Shown here: piece after piece, positions 10,076-22,735 of the stretch | How positions within the stretch are numbered: the stretch's first letter is position 1 | Layout of the letters: every line of letters begins with the position of its first letter | From: Arachis hypogaea | Lineage: Eukaryota; Streptophyta; Magnoliopsida; Fabales; Fabaceae | Direction of reading: 5' to 3' | NCBI RefSeq assembly: GCF_003086295.3 | Contig: NC_092040.1 | Location: 54,415,559-54,479,558 of the forward strand | DNA length: 64,000 bases | Program-made: the position numbers and the translations under genes | The notes under the pieces: generated by a model | Database searches by the model: none | What the model was told of the DNA's origin: nothing | Seen by the model: the letters and a program-made list of their open reading frames with translations, nothing else

Positions 10076-10088
10076 CCTGCACCTTTCT

Positions 10089-10321
10089 GGCGTTTAAACG
10101 CCCTCTGTGTGCCATTTCTGGAATTTAACACCAGCTCTGCTGCCTTTCCTGGCGTTAAACGCCAACCTGATGCCCCTTTCTGGCGTTTAACGCCAGCCAG
10201 ACATCCTTTTCTTGTGTTAAACGCCAGTCTGTCTGCCAATTCTGGCATTTAACGCCCAGGATGCTGGCAGACTGGGCGTTAAATGCCCACTCTGCCATCC
10301 TTACTGGCGTTTAAATGCCAG
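10089..10321 (-). repeat. 31-bp-phased palindrome array (8 units)
   Basis: Cores, or their degenerate equivalents, start at 10089, 10120, 10151, 10182, 10213, 10244, 10275 and 10306. All seven steps are exactly 31 bp, although the units at 10120 and 10213 have lost part of the palindrome. Confidence 0.85.
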
Positions 10322-10478
10322 TAAGCCTGTCCTCCAGGGTGTGCTATTTTTTATGCTGTTTTTGATTCCGCTTTAATTCTGCAGCTATTTTTATGACTCC
10401 ACATGATCATCAACATAAAGAAAACATAAACTAACAATGGAAAATGAAATGAAAAAGTAATTAACATAGATAAATAAG

Positions 10479-10508
10479 ATTGGGTTTCCTCCCAATAAGC
10501 GCTTCTTT
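10479..10508 (-). promoter_or_regulatory. Conserved post-pol hairpin block
   Basis: Minus strand: AAGAAGCGCTT, then arms ATTGGG and CCCAAT around loop AGGAAA. Compared with the G-U closing pair of element 1, this copy has A-T at the outer pair. It lies just past the integrase stop. Confidence 0.6.
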
Positions 10509-10536
10509 ACTGTCAATAGCTTGACATTACTGAGCT

Positions 10537-12336
10537 TTAATCTAGTCTCAATCTTGAGCATTCTTGCTCAACATTGCCTTCAAGATAATGCTTGACTCTC
10601 TGCCCATTAGCAATGAATTTTTTGTCAGAGTCAATATCCTGAATCTCTACATATCCATATGGTGACACACTTGTAATCACATATGGTCCCTTCCACCGGG
10701 ATTTCAATTTCCCAGGGAACAATTTGAGCCTAGAGTTAAACAGTAGAACCTTCTGTCTTGGCACAAAGACTCTAGATGACAACTTTCTGTCATGCCACCT
10801 TTTTGCTTTCTCCTTATAAATTTTAGCATTCTCGAAATCATTGAGTCTGAACTCGTCCAACTCATTCAACTGGAGTAATCTTTTCTCTCCAGCTACCTTC
10901 GCATCAAGGTTTAGGAACCTGGTTGCCCAGTAGGCCTTGTGTTTCAATTCCACTGGCAGATGACAGGCTTTTCCATACACAAACTGGTATGGAGAAGTTC
11001 CTATAGGAGTCTTGAATGCGGTTCTGTATGCCCACAGAGCATCATCCAGACTTCTTGCCCAATCTCTTCTACGGGTACTTATAGTCCGTTCCAGGATTTG
11101 TTTTAGTTCTCTATTTGAGACTTCAGCCTGCCCATTTGTCTGTGGATGATATGGAGTTGCCACTTTGTGGTTAATTCCATATCGGACCAGAGCAGAGTCA
11201 AGCTTTTTATTGCGGAAATGAGTGCCTCCATCACTGATCAGTATCCTAGGGACACCGAACCTGCTGAAGATATGCTTCTGGAGGAACTTCATCACTATTT
11301 TAGTATCATTAGTGGGTGTTGCAATTGCCTCTACCCATTTAGATACATAGTCTACTGTCACCAGAATATAGGTGTTTGAATATGATGGTTGCAAAGGCCC
11401 CATGAAATCAATGCCCCATACATTAAACAACTCAATCTCTAAGATCCCTTGCTGAGGCATGGCATAACCGTGAGGCAGATTACAAGCTCTCTGGCAACAG
11501 TCACAGTTACGTATAAACTCTCGGGAGTCTCTATAGAGAGTAGGCCAGTAGAAGCCACATTGGAGAACCTTTGTGGCTGTTTGCTCACCTCTGAAATGTC
11601 CTCCATATTGTGATCCATGGAAATGCCACAAGATCTTCTGTGCCTCTTCTTTAGGCACACATCTATGGATTACTCCCTCTACACACCTCTTAAAGAGATA
11701 TGGTTCATCCCACAAGTAGTACTTTGCATCAGAAATCAATTTTTTTGTTTGCTGCTTACTGTACTCTTTGGGTATGAATCTCACAGCTTTATAGTTTGTA
11801 ATTTCTGCAAACCACGGTACTTCTTGAATGGCAAAGAGTTGCTCATTCGAGAAGGTTTCAGAGATCTCAGTAGGAGGGAGGGACGCTTCTACTACTGGTT
11901 CTATCCGGGACAGGTGATCTGCTACTTGGTTCTCTGTCCCTTTTCTGTCTTTTATTTCTATATCAAACTCTTGCAAAAGCAACACCCATCTTATGAGTCT
12001 GGGTTTTGAATTCTGCTTTGTGAGGAGATATTTTAAAGCAGCATAGTCAGTGTACACAATCACTTTTGATCCTACTAAATAAGATCTGAACTTGTCAATG
12101 GCAGAAACCACTATAAGCAACTCTTTTTCTATGGTTGTGTATTTCTTTTGTGTGTCATTCAAAACACGGCTAGCATAATAAATGACATGCAGAAGCTTGT
12201 CATGCCTCTGTCCCAATACTGCACCAATGGCATGGTCACTGGCATTACATATTAGTTCAAATGGTAATGTCCAGTCTAGTGCAGAAATGACTGGTGCTGT
12301 GACCAGCTTAGCTTTCAGAGTCTCAAATGCCTGCAA
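10537..12336 (-). CDS. RNase H-integrase part of pol (open frame, 599 residues)
   Basis: It begins inside the RT/RNase H connection, so the ATG at 12336 is only the first methionine of an open segment. RNase H shows [11 protein letters not shown] near residue 31 and Y-T-D-Y-A-A-L-K-Y. Integrase follows: a H-X-H and C-X2-C zinc finger (N-C-D-C-C-Q-R), then the DDE core with [15 protein letters not shown] and [10 protein letters not shown]. The C-terminal tail is [16 protein letters not shown]. It would cut the 3' ends of element cDNA and insert them into chromosomes. This is the best preserved integrase in the window, although upstream RT and gag are broken. The long open frame in an otherwise decayed element suggests modest age. 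Confidence 0.85.
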   Translation of the reverse strand: MQAFETLKAKLVTAPVISALDWTLPFELICNASDHAIGAVLGQRHDKLLHVIYYASRVLNDTQKKYTTIEKELLIVVSAIDKFRSYLVGSKVIVYTDYAALKYLLTKQNSKPRLIRWVLLLQEFDIEIKDRKGTENQVADHLSRIEPVVEASLPPTEISETFSNEQLFAIQEVPWFAEITNYKAVRFIPKEYSKQQTKKLISDAKYYLWDEPYLFKRCVEGVIHRCVPKEEAQKILWHFHGSQYGGHFRGEQTATKVLQCGFYWPTLYRDSREFIRNCDCCQRACNLPHGYAMPQQGILEIELFNVWGIDFMGPLQPSYSNTYILVTVDYVSKWVEAIATPTNDTKIVMKFLQKHIFSRFGVPRILISDGGTHFRNKKLDSALVRYGINHKVATPYHPQTNGQAEVSNRELKQILERTISTRRRDWARSLDDALWAYRTAFKTPIGTSPYQFVYGKACHLPVELKHKAYWATRFLNLDAKVAGEKRLLQLNELDEFRLNDFENAKIYKEKAKRWHDRKLSSRVFVPRQKVLLFNSRLKLFPGKLKSRWKGPYVITSVSPYGYVEIQDIDSDKKFIANGQRVKHYLEGNVEQECSRLRLD

Positions 12337-14300
12337 ACACTCTATGTGAAAGACAAATGGTGTGTCAGCAGCTAGCAGATTGCTCAGAGGTTTTGCAATT
12401 TTTGAAAAATTCTTTATAAACCTCCTATAGAATCCTGCATGCCCCAGAAAGCTTCTAATTGCCTTAACATTGGCAGCTAGTGGTAATTTTTCAATTACCT
12501 CTACCTTAGCTTAATCCACCTCTATTCCCTTGTTCGAAATTCTGTGCCCAAGGACAATTCCTTCAGTTATCATAAAGTGACATTTCTCCAAGTTTAAAAC
12601 TAGGTTAGTCTCTTTTGGCATCTTTTCAAAATAAGTGCTCGATGGTCAAGACAGGAGCTGAATGAGTCTCCAAATACTGAGAAGTCATCCATGAAGACTT
12701 CCAGAAATTTTTCCACCATATCAGAAAAGATAGAGAGTATGCACATCTGAAAGGTTGCAGGTGCATTACATAGACCAAATGACATCCTTCTGTAGGCGAA
12801 TACCCGAGATGGACATGTGAATGCTATTTTCTCTTGATCCTGAGGATCTACTGCAATTTGGTTGTAACCTAAATAGCCATCCAAAAAATAGTAGTATTCA
12901 TGACCTACTAGTCTCTCTAGCATCTGGTCTATGAATGGTAAAGGAAAATGATCCTTTCTGGTGGCTGTATTGAGCCTTTTGTAATCAATACACATACGCC
13001 ACCCTGGAACTGTTCTTGTAGGAACCAGTTCATTCTTTTCATTATGAACCACTGTCATGCCTCCCTTCTTGGGGACAACTTGGACAGGGCTCACCCAGGG
13101 GCTATCAGAAATAGGATAAATAATCCCAGCCTCTAGTAACTTAGTGACCTCTTTCTGCACCACCTCTTTCATGGCTGGATTCAGCCGCCTCTGTGGTTGA
13201 ACCACTGGCTTAGCATCATCCTCTAATAAGATCTTGTGCATGCATCTGGCTGGGCTAATGCCCTTAAGATCACTTATGGACCACTCAAGAGCTGTCTTGT
13301 ATGTCCTTAGCACCTGAATTAGTGCTTTCTTTTCCTGTGGTTCTAAAGCAGAGCTTATGATCATAGGAAAAGTGTCATCTTCTCCCAGAAATATATATTT
13401 CAGGGATGGTGGTAGTGGTTTGAGCTCGGGTTTAGGAGGCTTCTCTCCTCTTCCTGAGGAGTCTTCAGAGGTTATTCTATTTTTTCTAGTTCCTCCATAT
13501 CAGGCTGAACATCGTTAAAGATGTCCTCTAGCTCTAATTCGAGACTGTCAGTCATATTGACCTCTTCCACTAAGGAGTCAATAATATCAGCGCTCATGCA
13601 ATCCTTTGATATGTTTGGGTGCTGCATAGCTTTGACAGCATTCAACTTAAACTCATCCTCATTGACTCTCAGGGTTATCTCCCCCTTTTGGACGTCAATG
13701 AGGGTTCATCCAGTTGCTAGGAAAGGTCTTCCTAGAATGAGAGTTGCACTCTTGTGCTCCTCCATTTCCAGCACCACAAAGTCAGTGGGAAAGGCAAATG
13801 GCCCAACCTTGACAATCATGTCCTCAATTATGCCTTATAGAATTTTAGTGGAACCATCAGCAAGTTGGAGGCATATCTGGGTTGGTTTAACTTCGTCAGT
13901 TAAACCAAGCTTTTTGATAGTGGATGCAGGTATCAGGTTGATACTTGCTCCAAGATCATATAGAGCTGTCTTGGTACAAGCATCCTCTAATGTGCATGGT
14001 ATCATAAAGCTTTCGGGATTTGTAAGCTTCTCTGGTAAGCTTTTCAGAATGACTGCACTGCATTCTTCAGTGAGGAAAATTTTTTCAGTTTCTCTCCAAT
14101 CTTTCTTATGACTTAAGATCTCTTTTATGAACTTAGCATAAGAGGGTATTTGCTCAAGTAACTCTGTAAACAGAATCTTTATTTTAAGAGTCCTGAGATA
14201 GTCTGCAAAGTGGGCAAATTATTTATCCTGTTCCGCTTGGCAGAGTTTCTGAGGATAAGGAATCTTGGCTTTATATTCATCAATCTTAGTTGCTGCAGGT
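12337..14300 (-). pseudogene. Protease-reverse transcriptase part of pol, broken
   Basis: On the minus strand the protease motif D-L-G-A-S is at about 13960. RT follows with V-P-K-K-G-G, G-W-R-M-C-I-D-Y-K-R-L-N, M-S-F-G-L-C-N-A-P-A-T-F-Q and F-M-D-D (the YxDD box), ending near 12600. Breaks: an in-frame stop near 13840, a frameshift near 12640 after the F-M-D-D segment, and a CAA-to-TAA change near 12513 where element 5 reads V-D-Q-A-K. RT would copy element RNA into DNA. This copy cannot make a full-length enzyme without readthrough. Confidence 0.8.
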
Positions 14301-15545
14301 TTACTTCCTACATAAGTGGTTGGAGAAGCCTGCTTAAGGGGTTGTTATCAGCACTTGCAGGTGTCTGATCCCCCATTGGCATTTGAACGCCAGAATTGGG
14401 TGCTATATAGGCGTTTAACGCCAGATTGCCACCCTTTTCTGGCGTTTGGATGCCAGAATTGGCCATCCACTAGACGTTTAACGCCAACTTTTCACCCTTT
14501 TCTAGCGTTTGAACACCAAAATCATTCCTTTCTGGTCTCTTATTGTCTTCAGAGGGATTTTGGGTAGTGGTTTGGTCATTCTCTGTTAGTTATTCCTTTC
14601 TTGGCTTTCTGCTGCCTTGAGTTGAGACATTCAATGTCTTCCCACTCCTCAAATGAATAGCTTGGCACTCTTCTGTTATCTGTTTAGATAACTGCTATCT
14701 TGTCTGATCCAATTGTGCTTCTATATTCTTGTTAGCCTTTTTAGTGTCTTGTAGCATCTCTTTAAATTCTGCTAACTATTTTGTTATAAAAAGCAATTAC
14801 TGGTTGAGTTCAACAACTTATTCTGGACGACTAAGTTCAGTGGATACTGTTTTAGCCTCTTCTTTCATGGAGGACTCACTACTTAAGTAAAGATGCTGAT
14901 TTCTAGAAACTATATCAATGAGCTCTTGAGCCTCTTCAACTGTCTTTCTCATGTGTATAGATCCACCAGCTGAGTAGTCTAGAGACATCTGGGCCTTTTC
15001 TGTAAGCCCGTAGTAGAAGATGTCTAACTGCACCCACTCTGAAAATATTTTAGAGGGACATTTCCTTAGGATCTCTTTGTACCTCTCCCAGGCATTATAA
15101 AGAGATTCATTATCCTCTTGTTTAAAGCCTTGGATGTCCAGCCTTAGCTGTGTCATCCTTTTTGGAGGGAAATATTGATTCAGGAATTTGTCTGATAACT
15201 GTTTCAATGTTCTTATGCTTGCTGGGGGTTGGTTATTTAACCACCTCTTAGCTTGATCTTTTACAGCAAATGGAAATAGTAATAATCTGTAGACATCCTG
15301 ATCTACTTCTTTATCACATACTGTGTCAGCAATTTGTAAGAATTGTATCAAAAACTCAGTAGGTTCTTCCTGTGGAAGACTGGAATACTGACAATTTTGC
15401 TACACCATGACAATGAGCTGAGGGTTTAGCTCAAAATTGCTGGCTCTGATTGGGGTATACAGATACTACCCCCATATGAAGCAGTAGAGGGGTTAGCATA
15501 TGACCCCAGAGTCCTTTTGGACTGTTCATTTCCACTTAGGTCCAT
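14301..15545 (-). pseudogene. gag, broken
   Basis: The ATG at 15545 (minus) matches the gag start of elements 3 and 5 (M-D-L-S-G-N-E). The largest open segment, 15351-14818, carries the retrotransposon Gag region with F-L-Q-I-A-D-T, A-K-R-W-L-N-N-Q-P, Y-N-A-W-E-R-Y and R-K-C-P-S. Frameshifts flank it. The linker after it contains palindrome units at about 14379-14520, read through as coding sequence. No CCHC zinc knuckle is visible. Confidence 0.75.
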
Positions 15546-16731
15546 GATGGAAAAAGGGAGATGATATGGATTGTAAATAAAAATTTTGTTCTTTTTTTTT
15601 TGAAATTAAAGAAATTAAAATAAAGTAAATAAAATAATTGATACAAATTTCAAAAATTAAGAAAAGAAAAAGAAAATAAAAGAAATTAGAAAACTAAATT
15701 AATTAATTAATTAAAAAGATTTGAAAAATTGTGGGTGAGGATTTTTGAAAAATGAAGGCAGAGAAAGTGATTAGGAAGTTTTGAAAAAAGATATGTCTTA
15801 AAATTAAAGATACTTGTAAGAAAATAACTAGAAGAAAAGATTTGAAAAAGATATGATTTTAAAATTTTAAAAATTGAAACTTTCTTAACAAGAAAACACC
15901 AAACTTAAAATTTTTCAATCAAAATAATGAAATAAGACAAGTTATTCGAAAATAATAAAGAAAGATAAAAAGATTTTGAAAAATTTTATAAAAGATTTTC
16001 GAAAAATATAAAAAAGAAAATTGAAAAAGAATTTGTTTTGAAAAAGATTTAAAAAGATAAATTTTTGAAATTGAAATTTTAACTTGACTAACAAGAAACT
16101 ACTAAATTTTAAAAGTTTTGACTAAGTCAACCTAAGGAATTCGAAAATGATGAGTAAATAAAGGAAAATATATTTTTTAATTTAATGAGGAAAGAGAAAA
16201 ATAATAAATTGACACCAAACTTAAAATTTTTAGATCAAAACAAAGGAAACAAATAAGAAAACTTTGAATGTCAAGATGAACACCAAGAACACTTTGAAGA
16301 TCAAAATGAACACCAAGAACAAATTTTGGAAATCTTTAGGAAAATAAAAACACAAAGGACACCAAACTTAAAAATTTTTATACTTTGGACACTAATAATT
16401 CGAAATGCACAAGAAAAACAAGGAAAGACACAAAACAAGAAAAACTAAAGATCAAACAAGGAAAATAAACAAGAACAAGTTGAAGACCAAGAAAGAACAA
16501 GGAATATAAAACTCGAAAATATGAAGAATAAAAAGAACATACAATTCAAAAAATTGAAGGAAAATAAAAACATGCAATTGGCACCAAACTTAAAACATGA
16601 AACTAAACTCAAACAGAATACTCAATTTTAGTGACTCTAAACCAAAAAAGATAATTTTTCCTAATCTAAGCAACAAGATGAACCGTCAGTTGTCTAAAAT
16701 AGAACAATCCTAGGCAACGGCGCCAAAAACA
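15546..16731 (-). other. 5' leader and PBS of element 2
   Basis: The A-rich (plus strand) leader has no ORF. The primer-binding site on the minus strand, 16725-16706, is TGGCGCCGTTGCC followed by TAGGATT, matching tRNA-Asp except for two bases. AAGTTTGGTGT occurs on the minus strand at 15906-15896, 16222-16212 and 16369-16359, with a variant at 16591-16582. Confidence 0.75.
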
Positions 16732-18378
16732 TGGTGCACGAAATTGTGATCATACTTTTCACAACTCCGCACAATTAACCAGCAAGTGCACTGGGTCGTC
16801 CAAGTAATACCTTATATGAGTAAAGGTCGATCCCACGGAGATTGTCGGCTTGAAGCAAGCTATAGTTATCTTATAAATCTTAGTCAGGAGATTAATGATA
16901 AAAATGATTTTGTTTATGAAAAGTAAATAACATGAAATAAATGATACTTATGATTCAGTAATGAAGAACAAGTTGAGGTTTCGGAGATGCTCTGTCATCC
17001 GAATCTCTGCTTTCCTACTGTCTTCTTCTCCAAACACGCATGGCTTCCTTCAATGGCAAGCTATATGTTGGTGGATCACCGTTGTCAATGGCTACCATCC
17101 GTCCTCTCAGATGAAAAATACCAGGCACGGTTTCTGTACGGCTAATCAACTGTCGGATCTTTCATCTCGGATGAAAAATACCAGGAATAGCTACCGCATG
17201 GCTAATCATCTGTCGGTTCTCACTTGTGTCGGAATAGGATCTCTCTATCCTTTTGTACATTGTCACCGCGCCCAACATTCGTGAGTTTGAAGCTCGTCAT
17301 AGTCATCCCTTTCAAGATCCTACTCGGAATACCACAGACAAGGTTTAGACTTTTCGGATCTCAGGAATGCTACCAATTGGTTCTAGCCTCTACCACGAAG
17401 GTTCTAATCTCATGGACTCGGTCCGTGGATCAGAGACCCAAGAGATACGCACTCAAGCTGTCGCCCAATGACTACGTTGAGCTCAAATAGAACGGGAGTG
17501 GTTGTCAGGCACGCGTTCATAAAGTTGAGAATGATGATGAGTGTCACAGATCCTCATATTCTTCATATTAAAGTACGAGTGAGTATCTTAGAACAGAATC
17601 AAGTGTGATTGAATAGAAAACAGTAGTGATTGCATTAATCCATTGAGACACAGTAGAGCTCCTCACCCCTACCTATGGGGTTTAGAGACTCATGCTGTAG
17701 AAGATACAATATGAGATTTAAAATGTCATGAGTTACAAAATGAATCCCTAAAAGTAGTTTTTATACTAAACTAGTAACTTAGGTTTACAGAAAATGAGTA
17801 ACAAAGTGCAGATAGTGCAGAAATCCACTTTCGGGGTCCACTTGGTGAGTGTTTAGGCTGAGCTTTCAAGCTTTCACATGCATATGCCTTAAATTGGAGT
17901 TAAACACCACCCTGGGTGCCAAAATGGGCGTTTAACACCAAGAAGTGTGCCAGTTCTGGCGTTTTACGCCAGAAAAGGGTCTCTGGCTAGCGTTTAACGC
18001 CAGTTTGGGCCATCAAATCTCAGGCAAAGTATAGACTATTATATATTAATAGAAAGCCCAAGATGTCTACTTTCCAGCACAATTAAAATCGCGCCAATTC
18101 GGCTTCTGTAGCTCCAGAAAATCCACTTCTAGTGCAGGAGGGTCAGAATCCAACAGCATCTGCAGTCCTTTCTCAGCCTCTGAATCAGATTTTTACTCAG
18201 GTGCCTCAATTTCAGCTAGAAAATACCTGAAATTACAGAAAAATACAAAAACTCATAGTAAAGTCATGAAATATGATTTTTGCATAAAAACTAATAAAAA
18301 TATAATAAAAAGCAACTAAAATATACTAAAAACTACCTAAAAACAATGCCAAAAAGCGTATAAATTATCCGCTCATCA
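16732..18378 (-). repeat. 5' LTR of element 2
   Basis: On the minus strand it starts TGATGAGCGGATAATTTATA at 18378 and ends CGTGCACCA at 16732, 1647 bp. It carries palindrome units at about 17890-18010. The five bases beyond its start are CTCAT (18379-18383) on the plus strand. The partner target duplication cannot be tested because the other end is lost. Confidence 0.85.
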
Positions 18379-19297
18379 CTCATCACCCAAGAGCGCTGCG
18401 TTCTTCACCAAAGAGCACCTAGGATGACCTTCAAAGTTGGATTTTAAATTTGGCTAGTGACACGTGCATGTCAGTGACGCGTACGTGTGGAAGTGGCATT
18501 TGTGAAGGGTCATGCAAACGCGTGGATGGAGCAACAACGTAGAAGTGACATTTTGAAATCTATGCGTATGCATGAATGATGTGTACGCGTGGGAGAGTGC
18601 TCTTGGCACGAGCGCTACGCTCTCATGGAGAGCGCTGCAAAGGACGTGTAGGCGTGTGTGACGCGTACATGTGACAAGTACTAAAGATAGCAAGGACGCG
18701 TACGAGTGGATGCACGAATGCTACGCTTTCCTTAAGTACGTTACATTCTCCTGGGAGTATCCACACGGCACCAACTAAGACCCATTGTAGCTTGCTTCAA
18801 CAGAGGCCAAAAAGCCCAATCCGAGGACTTAAAGACTGAATTGGAAAGTGCATAAATAGAGAAGAATTTGATTTAGAAAAGGGGATCTGGAAGGCTAGGG
18901 AGTTAGAGACCCTAATTAGGAAACTCTACACTCATTTTCACTTGTATTTCCTTTTCTGCATTTTCTACACTTTCTCTGCTTTCTGTTTTTACTTGAGCAA
19001 TGATGAACTAAACCCTAAATTTATTAGGGGGAGGAGCTCTATTGTAATAATAATGGATCAATGAAATTCTTCTTCTTCTCAATTCATATGTGTAGCTATA
19101 GGATATATTCTATTTTGATTGTGAATTATTCACTCCGGAAGGGAGTTTAATTCAGCTGAGTGCTTGTGTGAGCCTCGGAAGGAGAATCACTTGCATTAGA
19201 ATTGGAGCTCTATCTTTCACAATTCTCCTAACCAACACCATTCGGGGGGAATTAAGGTTTTGAGAATTTGTGTGGCTTATGGATAAGAGAATGTGCT
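18379..19297 (+). repeat. LTR C, left part (interrupted by element 3)
   Basis: The sequence ends in GTGCT at 19293-19297 and resumes with GTGCT at 41517 on the far side of element 3. It carries four GACGCGTACG-like motifs (18475, 18579, 18660, 18695) and a TATA-like CATAAATAGAG at 18851. A T-rich R/U5-like region follows. No ORF is present. The LTR start is missing at the element 2 boundary. Confidence 0.7.
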
Positions 19298-20819
19298 TGA
19301 TGAGCGGATAATTTATACGTTTTTTGGCATTGTTTTTAGTATATTTTTAATATGTTTTAATTAGTTTTTATTATATTTTTATTAGTTTTTATTTAAAATT
19401 AACTTTTCTGAGCTTTACTATGAGTTTGTGTGTTTTTCTGTGATTTCAGGTATTTTCTGGCTGAAATCGAGTGACTTGAGCAAAAATCTGATTCAGAGGC
19501 TGAAAAGGACTACAGATGCTATTGGATTCTGACCTCCCTGCACTCGAAGTGGATTTTCAGGAGCTACAGATACCCAATTAGCACGCTCTCAATTGCGTTG
19601 GAAAGTAGACATCCTGGGCTTTCCAGTAATGTATAATAGTCCATACTTTGTCCGAGATTTGATGGCCCAAACCGGCGTTGCAAATCAGCTTCAGAATTCC
19701 CGGCGTTTAACGCCGGAACTGGCACAAAAGTTGGAGTTAAACGCCCAAACTGGCACAAAAGCTGGCGTTTAACTCCAAGAGAAGTCTCTACACGAAAATG
19801 CTTCAATGCTCAGCCCAAGCACACACCAACTGGACCCTGGAAGTGGATTTTTACGTCATTTACTCATTTCTGTATATCCTAGGTTACTAGTTCACTATAA
19901 GTAGGACCCTTTGACATTGTATCTTTATCGGATGACACTTTACACATTTCATACTGTACCTTCTATGGCATGAGTCTCTAAACCCCACGGTTGGGGGTGA
20001 GGAGCTCTGCTGTGTCTTGATGGATTAATCCAATTACTACTGTTTTTCATTCAATCACGCCTGCTTCCATTCTAAGATATCACTTGTTCCTTAACTTGAT
20101 GAATGTGATGATCCGTGACACTCATCATCATTCTCACCTATGAACGTGTGCCTAACAACCACCTCCGTTCTACCTTAGATTGAGTGGATATCTCTTGGAT
20201 CCCTTAATCGGAATCTTCGTGGTATAAGCTAGAATTGATGGCGGCATTCTTGAGAATCCGGAAGGTCTAAACCTTGTCTATGGTATTCTGAGTAGGATTC
20301 AAGGATTGAATGACTGTGACGAGCTTCAAACTCGCGATTATGGAGCGTTAGTGACAGACGCAAAAGAATCACTGGATTCTATTCCGACATGATCGAGAAC
20401 CGATAGATGAATAGCCGTGCTGTGACAGAGCGCGTTGAACATTTTCACTGAGAGGATGGGAGGTAGCCATTGACAACAGTGAAACCCTACATACAGCTTG
20501 CCATGGAAGGAACCTTGCGTGCATGAAGAAGAAGACAGTAGGAAAGCAGAGATTCAGAAGATAGAGCATCTCCAAAACCTCAACCTATTCTCCATTACTG
20601 CAAAACAAGTATCTATTTCATGTTCTTTTACTTTTCACAATTAAACCTGAGAATTATTGATATCCTGACTAAGAGTTACAAGATAACCATAGCTTGCTTC
20701 AAGCCGACAATCTCCGTGGGATCGACCCTTACTCACGTATGGTATTACTTGGATGACCCAGTGCACTTGCTGGTTAGTTGTGCAGAATTGCAAAAGTGTG
20801 ATTGCGATTTCGTGCACCA
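19298..20819 (+). repeat. 5' LTR of element 3
   Basis: 1522 bp, TGATGAGCGG to GTGCACCA. The TATA-like TATAAGTAG is at 19896-19904, placing transcription start probably near 19925. Palindrome units lie at about 19673-19770. Confidence 0.9.
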
Positions 20820-21383
20820 AGTTTTTGGTGCCGTTGCCAGGGATTGTTCGAGTTTGGACAACTGACGGTCTATCTTGTTGCTTAGATTAGGAATATTTTA
20901 TTTTTGTTGGTTTAGAGTCTTTTATTTGAGTCTAGTTTCATATTTTAAGTTTGGTGTCAATTGCATGCTTTTACTTTCTCTTAATTTTTTTTTTCGAAAT
21001 TGCATAGTCTTAGATGTTTCTTTACCTATAAAAATTCTAAGTTTGGTGTCTTCTTTGTGTTTTCCTTTAAATTTTCGAAAATTTGTGTTTGATTTTCTAA
21101 AAATTTTGAGTTTGGTGTCATTTTGTTGTTTTTCTCTTTCCTCATTTCAAAAATCAAATCTTTTTCAAAATAATTTTCAATCATATCTTCTTAATTGCTA
21201 ATTCCAAAATCTTTTTAATTAATTAATTACTTTAGTTTTCAATTTGCTTTGATTTTATTCTCTTTTGGTTTTTGAATTTTTATTTTATTTTTCATTCATT
21301 TTATTTTATTATTTTCGGCCACTTTTAATTAAGATAAAAAAAATAAAATATAATAATATCCACATCATCTCCCTTTTTCCATC
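20820..21383 (+). other. PBS and 5' leader of element 3
   Basis: PBS TGGTGCCGTTGCCAGGGATT is at 20826-20845, two changes from the tRNA-Asp complement seen in elements 4 and 5. AAGTTTGGTGT occurs at 20947-20957 and 21039-21049, with a GAG-variant at 21108. The rest is T-rich with TTTTCGAAA-like tracts. Confidence 0.8.
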
Positions 21384-22735
21384 ATGGACCTAAGTGGAAT
21401 TGAGCAGTCCAAAAGGACTCTGGGGTCATATGCTAACCCCATTACAGCTGCATATGGGAGTAGTATCTGTATACCTCCCATTAAAGCAAGCAGCTTTGAG
21501 CTAAATCCTCAACTCATTATCATGGTGCAGCAAAATTGCCAGTATTCCTGTCTTCCACAGGAAGAACCTACTGAGTTTCTGGCACAGTTCTTACAAATTG
21601 CTGATACAGTACGTGATAAAGAAGTGGATCAAGATGTCTACAGATTATTACTGTTTCTATTTGCTGTAAAATATCAAGCTAAGAGGTGGTTGAATAACCA
21701 ACCCACAGCAAGTATAAAAACATAGAGACAGTTATCAGACAAATTCCTGAATCAATTTTACCCTCCAAAAAGGATGACACAGCTGAGGTTGGACATCCAA
21801 GGCTTTAAACAAGAGGATAATGAATCCCTTTATAATTCCTGGGAGAGGTATAGAGGTATGCTAAGGAAATGCCCCTCTGAAATGTTTTCAGAGTAGGTAC
21901 AGACATCTTCTACTATGGGCTTACAGAAAAAGCTCAGATGTCTTTAGACCACTCAGCTGGTGGATCTATACACATGAGAAAGACGATTGAAGAGGCTCAA
22001 AAACTCATAGATACTGTTGCTAGAAATCAACATTGGTACTCTAGTAGTGAGCCCTCTACAAAAGAAGAAGCCATGGCAGTAACTACTGATCCTAATCCTC
22101 AAGAACAGGTTGTTGAGCTTAATCAGCAATTACTCCTGATGACAAAACAGTTAGCAGAATTTAACAAGATGTTCCAAGAAACTAAAATTGCTAACAAGAA
22201 TATAGAATCACAGTTGAATCAGACAAAACAGCAGTTATCTAAACAGATAATAGAAGAATGCCAAGCAGTTCAACTGAGGAGTGGGAAGACATTGAATAAC
22301 ACTGCTCAAAGTGACAAAAAGGCAAGAAAGGAACAACTGACAGAGGATAACCAAACCACTGCCCAAAATCCCTCTGAGGACAGTAAGAGCCCAGAGAGGA
22401 ATACTCCTGGCGTTCAAACGCCAGAAAGGGGGGAAAAGTTGGCGTTAAACGCCCATTCCTCACCCAATCCTGGCGTTCAAACGCCAATGAGGAATCAGAC
22501 ACCTGAGAGTGCTGATAGTAACCCCTCTAAGAAGGCTTCTCCAACCACCTCTGTAGGGAATAAACCTGCAGCAACTAAGGTTGAAGAATATAAAGCCAAG
22601 ATGCCTTATCCTCAGAAACTCCGCCAAGCGGAATAAGATAAACAATTTGCCCGCTTTGCAGACTATCTAAGAACTCTTGAAATAAAGATTCCGTTCGCAG
22701 AGGCACTTTAGCAAATACCTTCTTATGCTAAGTTA
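21384..22735 (+). pseudogene. gag of element 3, broken
   Basis: Start M-D-L-S-G-I-E at 21384. The frame is lost at a TAG near 21724, where element 5 has TGG. It resumes in another frame at about 21938, then meets a TAA near 22634 and a TAG near 22710. The Gag core shows F-L-Q-I-A-D-T and A-K-R-W-L-N-N-Q-P. A glutamine-rich coiled coil follows (about 22090-22260). The linker at 22409-22490 is encoded by three palindrome units (P-G-V-Q-T-P type peptides). No CCHC knuckle is seen. It would form the particle shell and bind the RNA. Confidence 0.8.

Larger units (their letters stand above)
9535..18378 (-). mobile_element. Athila-like element 2, full pol, 3' end missing
   Basis: Read on the minus strand: 5' LTR 18378-16732, PBS 16725-16706, leader, broken gag, broken protease-RT, an open RNase H-integrase frame, post-pol hairpin, 31-bp array, ORF2 promoter, and ORF2 reduced to its first and last codons. 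A foreign LTR then cuts it off at 9534. The spacer and 3' LTR are not in the window. It carries the pol genes that elements 1 and 4 lack, and its pre-ORF2 hairpin is of the same CTCG type as theirs, so a pol source of this kind could have served them. Confidence 0.85.

Noticed and set aside
11146..12009. Plus-strand open frames opposite the element 2 integrase
   Set aside because: They are antisense shadows of a recognised integrase frame, with no domain of their own.
20826..20845. PBS region as a real tRNA gene fragment
   Set aside because: Only the 18-20 bases complementary to the tRNA 3' end are present, directly after an LTR, as expected for a primer-binding site.
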